A DNA stretch of 64,000 bases from contig NZ_LR134386.1 in assembly GCF_900637665.1 (NCBI RefSeq), positions 1,666,501 through 1,730,500 on the forward strand. The letters are read 5' to 3'. Under the pieces are notes generated by a model. The model worked only from the letters and a program-made list of their open reading frames with translations, made no database searches and was not told where the DNA came from. This DNA comes from Chryseobacterium nakagawai (GTDB taxonomy: Bacteria > Bacteroidota > Bacteroidia > Flavobacteriales > Weeksellaceae). The translations under genes and the position numbers were made by a program. Below, in pieces: positions 43,001-51,337 of this stretch (the stretch's first letter is position 1; each line of letters starts with the position of its first letter).

Positions 43001-46000
43001 ATGGAAAAAGGATTCGCAGGACGTATTTCCGAATTTTTCATCAATTCAAAATTAACTATTCTGTTAATGATTGCTTTGATGATTATCGGGGTATACAGTT
43101 CCACACTAATACCAAGAGAAGAGGAACCACAGATCATCATCCCGATGGCGGATGTAATGGTGGGCTACCCGGGAGCTACTCCAAAAGAGGTGGAGAGCCG
43201 TGTGGTAAAACCTCTTGAAAAAATTATTTCCAATATCAAAGGAGTAGAGCATATTCACTCGATGGCCATGAACGGGCAGGCCATGATTATTGTTCAGTTT
43301 TATGTAGGAGAAGATACAGAACGTTCCTATGTAAAGCTTTATGATGAGCTGATGAAGAACAAAAATATCTTCCCGAAAGGCGTAATGGAACCTATGGTGA
43401 AAACCCGTTCCATTGATGATGTTCCGATGCTGGGGCTTACTTTGTGGAGTGATAATGCCAATTACAATGATTTTCAGCTTCGCCAGTTAGGAGAAGAGCT
43501 GTCTTCCGAAATCAAAAAAATAAAAGATGTTTCTCTTACCAAAACTATTGGAGGAAGAAACCGCCAGCTGCAGGTCATTTTAGATAAAGATAAAATGGCT
43601 GAACTGAATGTTGATGCACTTTCTGTAATGCAGATGATTCAGGCCAATAATGGAAGTTCACAGTCCGGGAAATTTGATTCAGGTGATTCGGAATATCTTT
43701 TAACGACAGGTCAGTTTCTCAATTCTTCTGAAGATGTTGAAAACCTCGTTATCGGAACATCACAGAATATGCCGGTCTATCTGAAACAGGTGGCAGCCAT
43801 AAAAGATGGAGCTTCCGATCCTGCCAATTATGTAAGTTTCGGATACGGAAATGCAGTAGAAAACGGTAAAAAATTCAAATCGGAATATCCTGCGGTTACC
43901 GTTTCGGTTTCCAAAGTAAAAGGCGCTGATGCCATGAAAATTTCCGAACAGATTCTTGCAAAAGTAGATGAGCTAAAGAAGAATCTTATTCCCAACGATG
44001 TTCACGTTGAAGTGACCAGAAATTACGGGGAAACAGCTTCGCATAAAGTTTCTGAATTACTCATGCACCTTGGCGTTGCCATTTTAGCGGTAACGGTTCT
44101 GGTAATGCTGGCTATGGGCTGGAGAGGCGGTTTGGTAGTCTTCTTTTCCGTTCCGCTTACATTTGCTTTAACTTTATTCAGCTATTATATTTTAGGATAT
44201 ACGCTGAACAGGATTACACTATTTGCGTTAGTTTTTGTAGTCGGAATTGTAGTGGACGACAGTATCATCATTGCTGAAAACATGCACAGGCATTTCCATA
44301 TGAAGAAACTGCCCTTCAAACAGGCTGCGATTTATGCTATTAACGAGGTTGGGAATCCTACTATTCTGGCAACATTTACCGTGATAGCAGCGATTCTGCC
44401 AATGGCTTTTGTGTCAGGAATGATGGGGCCTTATATGTCACCAATGCCAATAGGGGCTTCTATTGCAATGCTGCTTTCACTTTTTGTGGCATTAACAGTG
44501 ACGCCTTATCTCGGTTATCATTTATTAAAAGTAAAAGATGATCAGGAACACAAAGAAGAGCAGGGGCTTGAAACAGGAAGGATTTATAAAATCTATAAAA
44601 AAATTGAACAGCCACTTCTGGATTCAAAATCAAAAAGATGGGCCATGATGGGAATTACAGTTGTTTTATTACTGATTTCCGTAGGAGCATTCTTTACAAA
44701 ATGGGTAGCGGTAAAAATGCTTCCGTTTGACAACAAAAATGAAATTCAGGTGGTAATTGATATGCCGGAAGGAACAACGCTGGAAAGAACATCAGCCGTT
44801 ACACAGGATATTGCACAGTACCTGAAAACCGTTCCCGAGGTTGTAAACTATCAGAATTATGTAGGATCTTCAGCTCCGATTACTTTCAACGGATTGGTTC
44901 GTCATTATGATATGCGTGGGAACAGTAATACGGCAGATATTCAGGTCAATCTTCTACATAAGGAAGACCGTGATACACAAAGCCACGATGTGGCTAAGAA
45001 TATCCGCCCTGAAATTCAGAAAATAGCTGCAAAATATGGAGCCAATGTAAAAGTAGTGGAAGTTCCGCCGGGACCGCCTGTTCTTTCTACAATTGTTGCA
45101 GAGATCTATGGCCCTGATTATGAAGGCCAGGTAAAAGTAGCGAAACAGGTTGAAGATATTCTGAAGAAGACCGATGATGTGGTAGATATTGACTGGATGG
45201 TGGAAGCGCCACAGAAAGAATTCAAACTTGTTCCGGATAAAGAAAAAGCAATGCTGAACGGCGTGGCACCACAACAGATTGTAGGAAATATGACGTACCT
45301 GATGGGGGAATATCCTGTAGGGAACCTTTATGATGAAAAATCCAATGCCCCGGTAGATATTGTTATGAAGCTGAACAATGCTGATAAAGCCAATATCCAG
45401 GATATTACAGGATTGAAAATCAAAGGACAGATGGGAATGGTTCCGGCAAGTGACCTTGTAAAAGTAGAAGAAAAAGAACTGGATAAAACCATTTACAGAA
45501 AAGATCAGAAAAGGGTAGTTTATGTTCTTGCTGATATGGCAGGAAAACTGGAAAGTCCGGCTTATGCGATTCTTGGAATGGACGAAAAGCTTAAAAAAAT
45601 ACAGCTTCCAAACGGTTATTCAATGAACGAATTGTACATGAACCAGCCGGAGGATGAAAGTAATTACACCGTAAAATGGGACGGAGAGTGGCAAATCACT
45701 TTGGAGGTCTTCCGTGATCTGGGAACTGCTTTCGCTGTAGTAATTATCATTATTTATATGCTGATTGTGGGTTGGTTTCAGAACTTTAAAACACCAATCG
45801 TGATGATGGTTGCCATTCCGCTTTCCTTAATTGGAATTGTATTAGGACACTGGCTGCTAGGAGCATTTTTCACAGCTACTTCTTTTATCGGAATGATTGC
45901 TCTGGCAGGGGTAATGGTAAGGAATTCCGTCCTTTTGATCGACTTTATAGAAATCCGTCTGAAAGAAGGTATTCCTATGAAACAGGCCATTATTGAAGCA

Positions 46001-46228
46001 GGAGCTGTTAGAACAACACCCATCCTCTTAACAACAGGAGCTGTAGTAATAGGAGCTGTTATTATTCTTTTTGATCCTATTTTCCAGGGACTGGCAATTT
46101 CTTTAGTATTTGGAGCGATTGTTTCAACGTTGCTTACACTGGTGGTAGTGCCGTTGGTTTACTACGCCACCGAAAAGAAAAAGTGGGAGAAGAAATCCGA
46201 ATCTAACGACAAGTTTTTTGAAGTATAA
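43001..46228 (+). CDS. RND efflux transporter permease
   Basis: 1075 residues from the ATG at 43001, which opens with MEKGFAGRISEFFINSKLTILL, the usual RND start; the in-frame ATG at 42932 would add an unlikely 23 residues. Twelve membrane helices and two large periplasmic loops are present. Helix 4 reads VVGIVVDDSIIIAEN with the Asp-Asp proton relay of the non-metal (HAE-like) branch, unlike the DFG..D..E pattern of the CzcA-type pump at 51863. The substrate is unknown; the operon context suggests sulfur or thiol related compounds. Confidence 0.9.
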   Translation: MEKGFAGRISEFFINSKLTILLMIALMIIGVYSSTLIPREEEPQIIIPMADVMVGYPGATPKEVESRVVKPLEKIISNIKGVEHIHSMAMNGQAMIIVQFYVGEDTERSYVKLYDELMKNKNIFPKGVMEPMVKTRSIDDVPMLGLTLWSDNANYNDFQLRQLGEELSSEIKKIKDVSLTKTIGGRNRQLQVILDKDKMAELNVDALSVMQMIQANNGSSQSGKFDSGDSEYLLTTGQFLNSSEDVENLVIGTSQNMPVYLKQVAAIKDGASDPANYVSFGYGNAVENGKKFKSEYPAVTVSVSKVKGADAMKISEQILAKVDELKKNLIPNDVHVEVTRNYGETASHKVSELLMHLGVAILAVTVLVMLAMGWRGGLVVFFSVPLTFALTLFSYYILGYTLNRITLFALVFVVGIVVDDSIIIAENMHRHFHMKKLPFKQAAIYAINEVGNPTILATFTVIAAILPMAFVSGMMGPYMSPMPIGASIAMLLSLFVALTVTPYLGYHLLKVKDDQEHKEEQGLETGRIYKIYKKIEQPLLDSKSKRWAMMGITVVLLLISVGAFFTKWVAVKMLPFDNKNEIQVVIDMPEGTTLERTSAVTQDIAQYLKTVPEVVNYQNYVGSSAPITFNGLVRHYDMRGNSNTADIQVNLLHKEDRDTQSHDVAKNIRPEIQKIAAKYGANVKVVEVPPGPPVLSTIVAEIYGPDYEGQVKVAKQVEDILKKTDDVVDIDWMVEAPQKEFKLVPDKEKAMLNGVAPQQIVGNMTYLMGEYPVGNLYDEKSNAPVDIVMKLNNADKANIQDITGLKIKGQMGMVPASDLVKVEEKELDKTIYRKDQKRVVYVLADMAGKLESPAYAILGMDEKLKKIQLPNGYSMNELYMNQPEDESNYTVKWDGEWQITLEVFRDLGTAFAVVIIIIYMLIVGWFQNFKTPIVMMVAIPLSLIGIVLGHWLLGAFFTATSFIGMIALAGVMVRNSVLLIDFIEIRLKEGIPMKQAIIEAGAVRTTPILLTTGAVVIGAVIILFDPIFQGLAISLVFGAIVSTLLTLVVVPLVYYATEKKKWEKKSESNDKFFEV

Positions 46229-46234
46229 AATTAA

Positions 46235-46269
46235 TAAACCTCATAGGTTTTTTAAATCTATGAGGTTTA
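46235..46269. terminator. 12-bp inverted repeat after the RND permease
   Basis: TAAACCTCATAG / CTATGAGGTTTA is a perfect 12-bp stem with an 11-nt loop, located seven bases after the permease stop. A terminator or processing signal; downstream genes may be expressed at a lower level. Confidence 0.6.
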
Positions 46270-46297
46270 ACTTTCAAAGTTTAAAAACATACAACAA

Positions 46298-46597
46298 ATG
46301 AAATTACTATTAATTACGGCAATAGAAGAGTTTGAGACAGAAGTGAAAACTATTCTGAACCATTCCGGAGTGAAGGCCTTTTCCTACCAATCTGTAAAAG
46401 GGTACAAAAATAATGGAAATGAACTTGAAAACTGGTTTCCAACAGACTATTTATCAGTAGATTCTTTACTGTTTATGGTATTTGTAGAAGATACTTTTGT
46501 GGATGGAATATATAGAAGCGTTGAAAATTTTAATTCCCAACAGGAAACACTTTCGCATATTCATATCGCAACGGTACAATTAGAAAAATCAATTTAA
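46298..46597 (+). CDS. PII-like signalling protein (99 aa)
   Basis: The start KLLLITAIEEFETEVKTILNHSGVKAFSYQSVKGYKN matches the PII/CutA-like ferredoxin fold (strand, helix, then SVKGY as in PII regulators). The T-loop part is short and carries no uridylylation Tyr, so it is one of the PII-like proteins that accompany transporters. It lies between the RND permease and a DUF2892 gene, and may tune the pump. The ligand is not predictable. Confidence 0.65.
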   Translation: MKLLLITAIEEFETEVKTILNHSGVKAFSYQSVKGYKNNGNELENWFPTDYLSVDSLLFMVFVEDTFVDGIYRSVENFNSQQETLSHIHIATVQLEKSI

Positions 46598-46608
46598 AAA
46601 TAAAATAT

Positions 46609-46815
46609 ATGCATACAAGAATCGCACACGCTATAGCAGGAATTTTAATCCTGTCCAGTCTCTTTTTAGGAATTAAAGTCAATGAAAACTGGTTTTGGCT
46701 TACAGCTTTTGTAGGAGTTAATCTTTTACAGAATGCTTTTACCAACTGGTGTTTAATGTATGTAATCCTTCATAAACTGGGGATTAAGGACGACGGAAGA
46801 AGCTGTTCCAGATAA
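46609..46815 (+). CDS. DUF2892 (YgaP-like) small membrane protein
   Basis: 68 residues, two hydrophobic helices (IAHAIAGILILSSLFLGIKV and FWLTAFVGVNLLQNAFTNWC) and the signature LLQNAFTNWCLMYVILHKLGI. DUF2892 is the membrane part of YgaP, a rhodanese that exports sulfur products. Here it stands alone, beside stand-alone rhodaneses. It lies 11 bp after the PII-like gene. Confidence 0.85.
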   Translation: MHTRIAHAIAGILILSSLFLGIKVNENWFWLTAFVGVNLLQNAFTNWCLMYVILHKLGIKDDGRSCSR

Positions 46816-46909
46816 ACTGCTTTAAAATGGCACCCTTTCATTATATTAGTGGAAGGGATTTATTTAAAAACAAGTATTTAATTAATTGAAATAAATTTAT
46901 TACAGAAAT

Positions 46910-46953
46910 GTAATTCACATCACAGACTTGCTGTTCTTCTATACATAACTTTG
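46910..46953 (+). promoter_or_regulatory. Palindromic Crp/Fnr-type site and -7 element for the TauE/SafE gene
   Basis: GTAATTCACATCAC lies at 46910-46923 and TAACTTTG at 46946-46953, spacing 22 bp as at the other three sites. The gene starts at 46982. Confidence 0.75.
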
Positions 46954-46981
46954 TACCGGAATTTTTAGAAAAATAGATGTC

Positions 46982-47785
46982 ATGTTTACAGCAGTTTTTT
47001 TTCTCGCAGTTTTAGTGGGGAGTTCCCTTGGATTAGTGGGCAGCGGAGGCTCAATTCTTACTGTTCCTATTTTGGTTTATATGTTAGGAATTGATCCTGT
47101 TTCAGCCACCGGATATTCATTATTTGTGGTGGGAGTTACTTCCTTGTCCGGAGGAATCAGAAGCTTTTTTCATCAGAAGATAGAGTTTAAAGCCATTTTG
47201 TTTTTTGGAATTCCTTCCCTTATTACCGTATATCTTACCAGGGCATTTCTTATGCCGCAAATTCCTGAAGTTATTTTGAAGACGGATGGTTTTCAGCTTA
47301 CAAAATCTGTTTTTCTGATGCTTGTTTTTGCTGTTATCATGGTATTGGCTTCCGTATCAATGATTCGGCCTTGTAAAGACTGTGAAAAGCACGAAGATGA
47401 TTCAGGGTATGATTTTAATTATCTGATGATTATACTGATGGGCTCACTGGTAGGTATTGTTACCGGTTTGGTAGGAGCGGGAGGAGGCTTTCTCATTATT
47501 CCTGTTCTTGTTTTTTTTGCAAAACTTCCTATGAAATCGGCTGTAGGAACATCACTGTTTATTATTGCAATCAATTCAGCTGTTGGCTTTATAGGATTTG
47601 CAAGCGGGGAACATTCGGTAATAGATTGGAGTTTGCTTATAAAATTCAGCCTGTTGGCTGTTGCCGGTATTTTTATGGGAATATTTTTATCCCGAAAGAT
47701 TTCAGGGGAAAAGCTTAAAACAGGTTTCGGCTGGTTTGTATTAATGATGGGGTGCTATATCCTTGCAAAAGAAATAATTTTATAG
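46982..47785 (+). CDS. Sulfite exporter TauE/SafE family protein
   Basis: 267 residues, about eight membrane helices in two homologous halves, each with the family motif: GLVGSGGSILTVPILVYMLGIDPVSATGYSLFVVG and GLVGAGGGFLIIPVLVFFAKLPMKSAVGTSLFIIAIN. It exports sulfite, sulfoacetate or related organosulfur anions. A soluble loop with CKDCEKHEDD lies between the halves. The context (rhodaneses, ETHE1-like enzyme) fits removal of sulfite made by persulfide oxidation. Confidence 0.92.
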   Translation: MFTAVFFLAVLVGSSLGLVGSGGSILTVPILVYMLGIDPVSATGYSLFVVGVTSLSGGIRSFFHQKIEFKAILFFGIPSLITVYLTRAFLMPQIPEVILKTDGFQLTKSVFLMLVFAVIMVLASVSMIRPCKDCEKHEDDSGYDFNYLMIILMGSLVGIVTGLVGAGGGFLIIPVLVFFAKLPMKSAVGTSLFIIAINSAVGFIGFASGEHSVIDWSLLIKFSLLAVAGIFMGIFLSRKISGEKLKTGFGWFVLMMGCYILAKEIIL

Positions 47786-47816
47786 TAAAATCTGTACAGA
47801 AAAGCAGTTTTTCTCT

Positions 47817-47860
47817 GTGATCAAGGTTACTGATCCAGGGGGAAATAAGCTATAACTTTG
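47817..47860 (+). promoter_or_regulatory. Palindromic Crp/Fnr-type site and -7 element for the MBL-rhodanese operon
   Basis: GTGATCAAGGTTAC lies at 47817-47830 and TAACTTTG at 47853-47860, with the same 22-bp spacer. The coding start is at 47894. Confidence 0.75.
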
Positions 47861-47893
47861 TATATATAAATCATTAAAATAAAAAGTAAGATT

Positions 47894-49285
47894 ATGTTTT
47901 TTCAGCATATTTATGATAAGAGCCTTGCACAGGCTAGTTATTTAATCGGTTGTCAGGCAAAAGGTGAAGCGATTGTAATTGATGCTAAAAGAGATATTGA
48001 CACCTATCTTCAGATTGCCCAGGAAAATAATCTGACCATCACACACATTACGGAAACTCACATTCATGCAGATTTTTTGTCAGGATCACGTGAACTTGCA
48101 AAAGCTACAGGAGCAAAAATGTATCTTTCTGATGAAGGTGGTGAAGACTGGCAATATCAGTTTCCGCATATTGGGCTAAAGAATGGGAGCATCATTAAAG
48201 TTGGAAACCTTACCCTGAACGTCATCCATACACCCGGGCACACACCGGAAAGCATCAGCTTTTTACTGACTGACCATCCTGCGACAGATGAACCGGTAAT
48301 GATTTTTACGGGAGATTTTGTATTTGTGGGCGATATTGGAAGGCCTGATTTACTGGAAAAAGCAGCAGGAATTATAGGAACGCAGGAAAAAGGAGCCAGA
48401 GAAATGTTTCACTCTGTTCAGGATTTCAGCAAGCTGCCGGAATTTATTCAGGTTTGGCCTGGACATGGTGCCGGTTCAGCATGTGGAAAGGCATTGGGAG
48501 CAGTTCCAAGTTCAACGGTGGGATACGAGAAAATCAGAAACTGGGCATTTCAGTACGAAGAAGATGAGGAAGGTTTTATTGAATATCTTTTAGAAGGACA
48601 GCCAGAACCCCCAAAATATTTTGCCATGATGAAGAAGCTCAATAAAGAGGATAGACCCTTGTTAACAGAAATTCCAAAACATAAAAAATTTTCCGGGGAC
48701 GAGTTTTTGAAAGCCTATAACAACGGAGTAAAAGTAATTGATACCAGAAATAAGGTTGATTTTGCAAAAGGTTTTATTCCGGAAAGTATCAATATTCAGG
48801 GAAACAATTCTTTCTCAACGTGGATGGGGTGGATAGTTAATTATTCAGAACCTTTTATTTTGGTTGCGCAGGAGGAAGAAATAGAGGACCTTACCCGAAG
48901 ATTGATGAGAATAGGGATGGATCAAATGATGGGATATATTGACCAGGTTGAAAATTTAGGATTAGATTTACAGACCGAAGATGTTATTGATATAGAAGAA
49001 TTTAAAATCTGGCTGAACAGAGAGGATGTTCAGGTATTGGATGTAAGAAATAAAACCGAATACAAAACAGCACATATTGAAAATACAGAGAATTTTTTTG
49101 TAGGAATATTGGAAGATGATCTTGACAAAATCTCCCGTGATAAGCAAGTGGTCATTCATTGCCAAAGCGGTGACAGAGCATCTATTGCGTATTCTTTACT
49201 GAAGAAAAACGGTTTTGAAAATGTTAAAAATTTTTCCGGTGGAATGAAAGAATGGCTTGAAAATAATAATCCTGTAACTCAATAA
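47894..49285 (+). CDS. ETHE1-like persulfide dioxygenase fused to two rhodanese domains
   Basis: 463 residues. Residues 1-240 form a metallo-beta-lactamase fold with ETHIHADFLSGSREL, HTPGHTPESIS, FTGDFVFVGDIGRPDL and WPGHGAGSACGKAL, as in ETHE1-type glutathione-persulfide dioxygenases. Two rhodanese domains follow: the first (~265-360) has lost its catalytic Cys, and the second (~370-460) keeps it (IHCQSGDRASIAYSLL). The mono-iron site uses two His and an Asp. It converts persulfide to sulfite, which TauE could then export. First gene of a five-gene operon. Confidence 0.92.
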   Translation: MFFQHIYDKSLAQASYLIGCQAKGEAIVIDAKRDIDTYLQIAQENNLTITHITETHIHADFLSGSRELAKATGAKMYLSDEGGEDWQYQFPHIGLKNGSIIKVGNLTLNVIHTPGHTPESISFLLTDHPATDEPVMIFTGDFVFVGDIGRPDLLEKAAGIIGTQEKGAREMFHSVQDFSKLPEFIQVWPGHGAGSACGKALGAVPSSTVGYEKIRNWAFQYEEDEEGFIEYLLEGQPEPPKYFAMMKKLNKEDRPLLTEIPKHKKFSGDEFLKAYNNGVKVIDTRNKVDFAKGFIPESINIQGNNSFSTWMGWIVNYSEPFILVAQEEEIEDLTRRLMRIGMDQMMGYIDQVENLGLDLQTEDVIDIEEFKIWLNREDVQVLDVRNKTEYKTAHIENTENFFVGILEDDLDKISRDKQVVIHCQSGDRASIAYSLLKKNGFENVKNFSGGMKEWLENNNPVTQ

Positions 49286-49295
49286 TGAATATAAA

Positions 49296-49532
49296 ATGAT
49301 ACAAAATATAATAAAAAACTGGAGCTTTGTACGGCTGCTTCGCCTGGTAATGGGAATTGTTCTTGTAGTGGAAGCAGTAAAATCAGGAATGTGGTTTTTA
49401 GTTGCTGTTGGAGTAGTTTTTGTTGCAATGCCATTATTGAATATCGGATGTTGTGCTACAGGTAATTGTGCCGTACCCACCCATCATTTGAACAATACAA
49501 ATGATGACACTGAATATGAAGAAATTAAATAA
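49296..49532 (+). CDS. DUF2892-like small membrane protein with a Cys pair
   Basis: 78 residues. LLRLVMGIVLVVEAVKSGMWFLVAVGVVFVAMPLLNIG is a two-helix membrane hairpin, followed by CCATGNCAVP and an acidic tail. It matches YgaP-like membrane domains (inner membrane, possibly moving sulfur species). It lies 10 bp after the persulfide dioxygenase gene and just before the thioredoxin gene. Confidence 0.8.
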   Translation: MIQNIIKNWSFVRLLRLVMGIVLVVEAVKSGMWFLVAVGVVFVAMPLLNIGCCATGNCAVPTHHLNNTNDDTEYEEIK

Positions 49533-49545
49533 AAAGGATAGTAAA

Positions 49546-49842
49546 ATGAATAAATTTCAAGAACTTATTAATCAGGATAAACCTGTTTTGGTTGACTTCT
49601 TCGCAGAATGGTGTGGCCCGTGCAAAATGCAGGCTCCCATTCTTCAGGATTTGAAAAAACTTATTGGCGATGCAGCCATTATTGTTAAGATTGATGTCGA
49701 TAAAAATCAGGCTGTTGCCGCACAGTTTGGAATCCGAAGTGTTCCGACTTTGATGATTTTCAAAAAAGGCGAAGTGAAGTGGAAACAGTCCGGTGTTTTT
49801 CAGGCAGATGAACTGGAGAGATTAATCAAACAAAACAGTTAA
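49546..49842 (+). CDS. Thioredoxin
   Basis: 98 residues from the ATG at 49546; the upstream in-frame ATG at 49501 overlaps the previous gene and is not supported by the family. Classic thioredoxin: VDFFAEWCGPCKMQAP with the WCGPC active site, and the cis-Pro in RSVPTLMIF. A cytoplasmic disulfide reductase, which could reduce persulfides on the rhodaneses. Followed two bases later by the rhodanese-thioredoxin lipoprotein. Confidence 0.92.
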   Translation: MNKFQELINQDKPVLVDFFAEWCGPCKMQAPILQDLKKLIGDAAIIVKIDVDKNQAVAAQFGIRSVPTLMIFKKGEVKWKQSGVFQADELERLIKQNS

Positions 49843-49843
49843 A

Positions 49844-50548
49844 ATGTATAAAAACCTAATCGTTGTATTTTTTCTCATACTGTTGACAGGATGCGGAAAA
49901 GCCCAGAATAACAAAAGCGAGAGTAGTCTTCCTGCTATAGAATTTTCTAAAAAATTAGGGCAGACCAAAGATGTACAGTTGGTAGATGTAAGAACACCGG
50001 GCGAATTCCGTAACGGACATCTGAAAAATGCAATGAATATCGACTGGAGTGCGGATGATTTTAATGAAAAATCAAAAGCCCTGGACAAATCCAAACCTGT
50101 TTTTGTATATTGTATGAGCGGACCGAGAAGTATGGCCGCAGCTGCGAAACTCAAGGAAATGGGTTTTAAAAATGTCTATGAAATGCAGGGCGGAATGATG
50201 AAGTGGAGAAATGCCAGTCTTCCGGAAGTTAAAGTGTCACATTCTGCAGGAATGAGTCTTGCCCAATATAACGAAATGCTAAAAAGTAGTACGCCTGTTT
50301 TGGTGGATTTTTATGCGGAATGGTGTGCTCCCTGCAAAAAAATGGAGCCTTACCTAAAAAAAATGGCTGCTGAAATGCCGGAAAAAGTAAAAATTATAAG
50401 AATTAAGGCTGATGAGAACACAGAACTTTGTAAAGAATTGAACGTTTCAGCACTTCCGGTTTTAAAGCTGTATAAAAATGACATAGTAGTGTGGGATAAT
50501 CTCGGATTTGTGACTGAAGAAGAAGTGAAGAAACAGATTTTGAAATAG
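49844..50548 (+). CDS. Rhodanese-thioredoxin fusion lipoprotein
   Basis: 234 residues. Lipobox (FFLILLTGCGKAQ, Cys at residue 17), then a rhodanese domain (VQLVDVRTPGEFRNGHLKNAMNID; VYCMSGPRSMAAAAKL with active Cys) and a thioredoxin domain (DFYAEWCAPCKKMEPYLKKM; SALPVLKLY). It probably handles sulfane sulfur at the periplasmic face of a membrane. An unusual fusion that joins both chemistries of this operon in one polypeptide. Confidence 0.9.
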   Translation: MYKNLIVVFFLILLTGCGKAQNNKSESSLPAIEFSKKLGQTKDVQLVDVRTPGEFRNGHLKNAMNIDWSADDFNEKSKALDKSKPVFVYCMSGPRSMAAAAKLKEMGFKNVYEMQGGMMKWRNASLPEVKVSHSAGMSLAQYNEMLKSSTPVLVDFYAEWCAPCKKMEPYLKKMAAEMPEKVKIIRIKADENTELCKELNVSALPVLKLYKNDIVVWDNLGFVTEEEVKKQILK

Positions 50549-50554
50549 TCTCAA

Positions 50555-51136
50555 ATGAATAAACTAAAAATATGGTTCCTGAAAAGTTGGAGTACTGTAC
50601 TTCTGTTTTCAATATTCATAGTATTGCTTGTAAGTCCTGATACAAAAGCGTGGTTGATGCGCCAGATTATCTCTACCGGTCTTCTGAATTCAAAGATTGA
50701 AAAAAAGAAAACAGAACTTGGAATTATAGAAAGTTTGAGTATAAGAGATGATAACGGGAAACTTACCAATACTTCTGAACTCAAGGGAAAGGTGGTTTTC
50801 ATTAATTTCTGGGCGTCGTGGTGTCCTCCTTGTCGTGCAGAATTTCCTTCGATTCAAAAGTTTTACGAGAAGTACAAGGAAAATAAGGATTTGGTTTTTC
50901 TGACCATTAATCTTGATGATAACGTCGCTGTAGGAAAAGAATATCTCAATAAAGAACAATTTAGCGTGCCGTTTTTAGTTCCAGATGGATATGTTCCAAA
51001 TGTTTTTTTTAATGGTTCACTTCCAACAACAGTAGTTCTGGACAAATCAGGGAATATAAGAATGCATCATGCCGGAATGGCAGATTATAGCAAAAATTCC
51101 TTCTATGACGAAATCAATCTGCTTTTAAGTGAATAG
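50555..51136 (+). CDS. TlpA-family membrane-anchored disulfide reductase
   Basis: 193 residues. An N-terminal anchor (STVLLFSIFIVLLVSPDTKAW), then a thioredoxin-like domain with VVFINFWASWCPPCRAEFPSI (WCPPC) and SLPTTVVLDKSG (cis-Pro). A periplasmic thiol-disulfide reductase of the TlpA/ResA group. Last gene of the operon starting at 47894, six bases after its neighbour. Confidence 0.9.
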   Translation: MNKLKIWFLKSWSTVLLFSIFIVLLVSPDTKAWLMRQIISTGLLNSKIEKKKTELGIIESLSIRDDNGKLTNTSELKGKVVFINFWASWCPPCRAEFPSIQKFYEKYKENKDLVFLTINLDDNVAVGKEYLNKEQFSVPFLVPDGYVPNVFFNGSLPTTVVLDKSGNIRMHHAGMADYSKNSFYDEINLLLSE

Positions 51137-51337
51137 TAATGCAAAAGTTTACTTAAAATATCGACTTGACTTTTTTTATGACAGACTTTGTAATTTTAAT
51201 ACGAAAGGAATTCGAAGTTGACGACGTGTAAATGTGAGAATTTATTTTTAAATCCTCATGAATAATATAAGCTGAAATAATTTCTCATTCTTTTATTTAA
51301 AATCATTCTTAATGAAATATTTCATAATTTTGGTACA

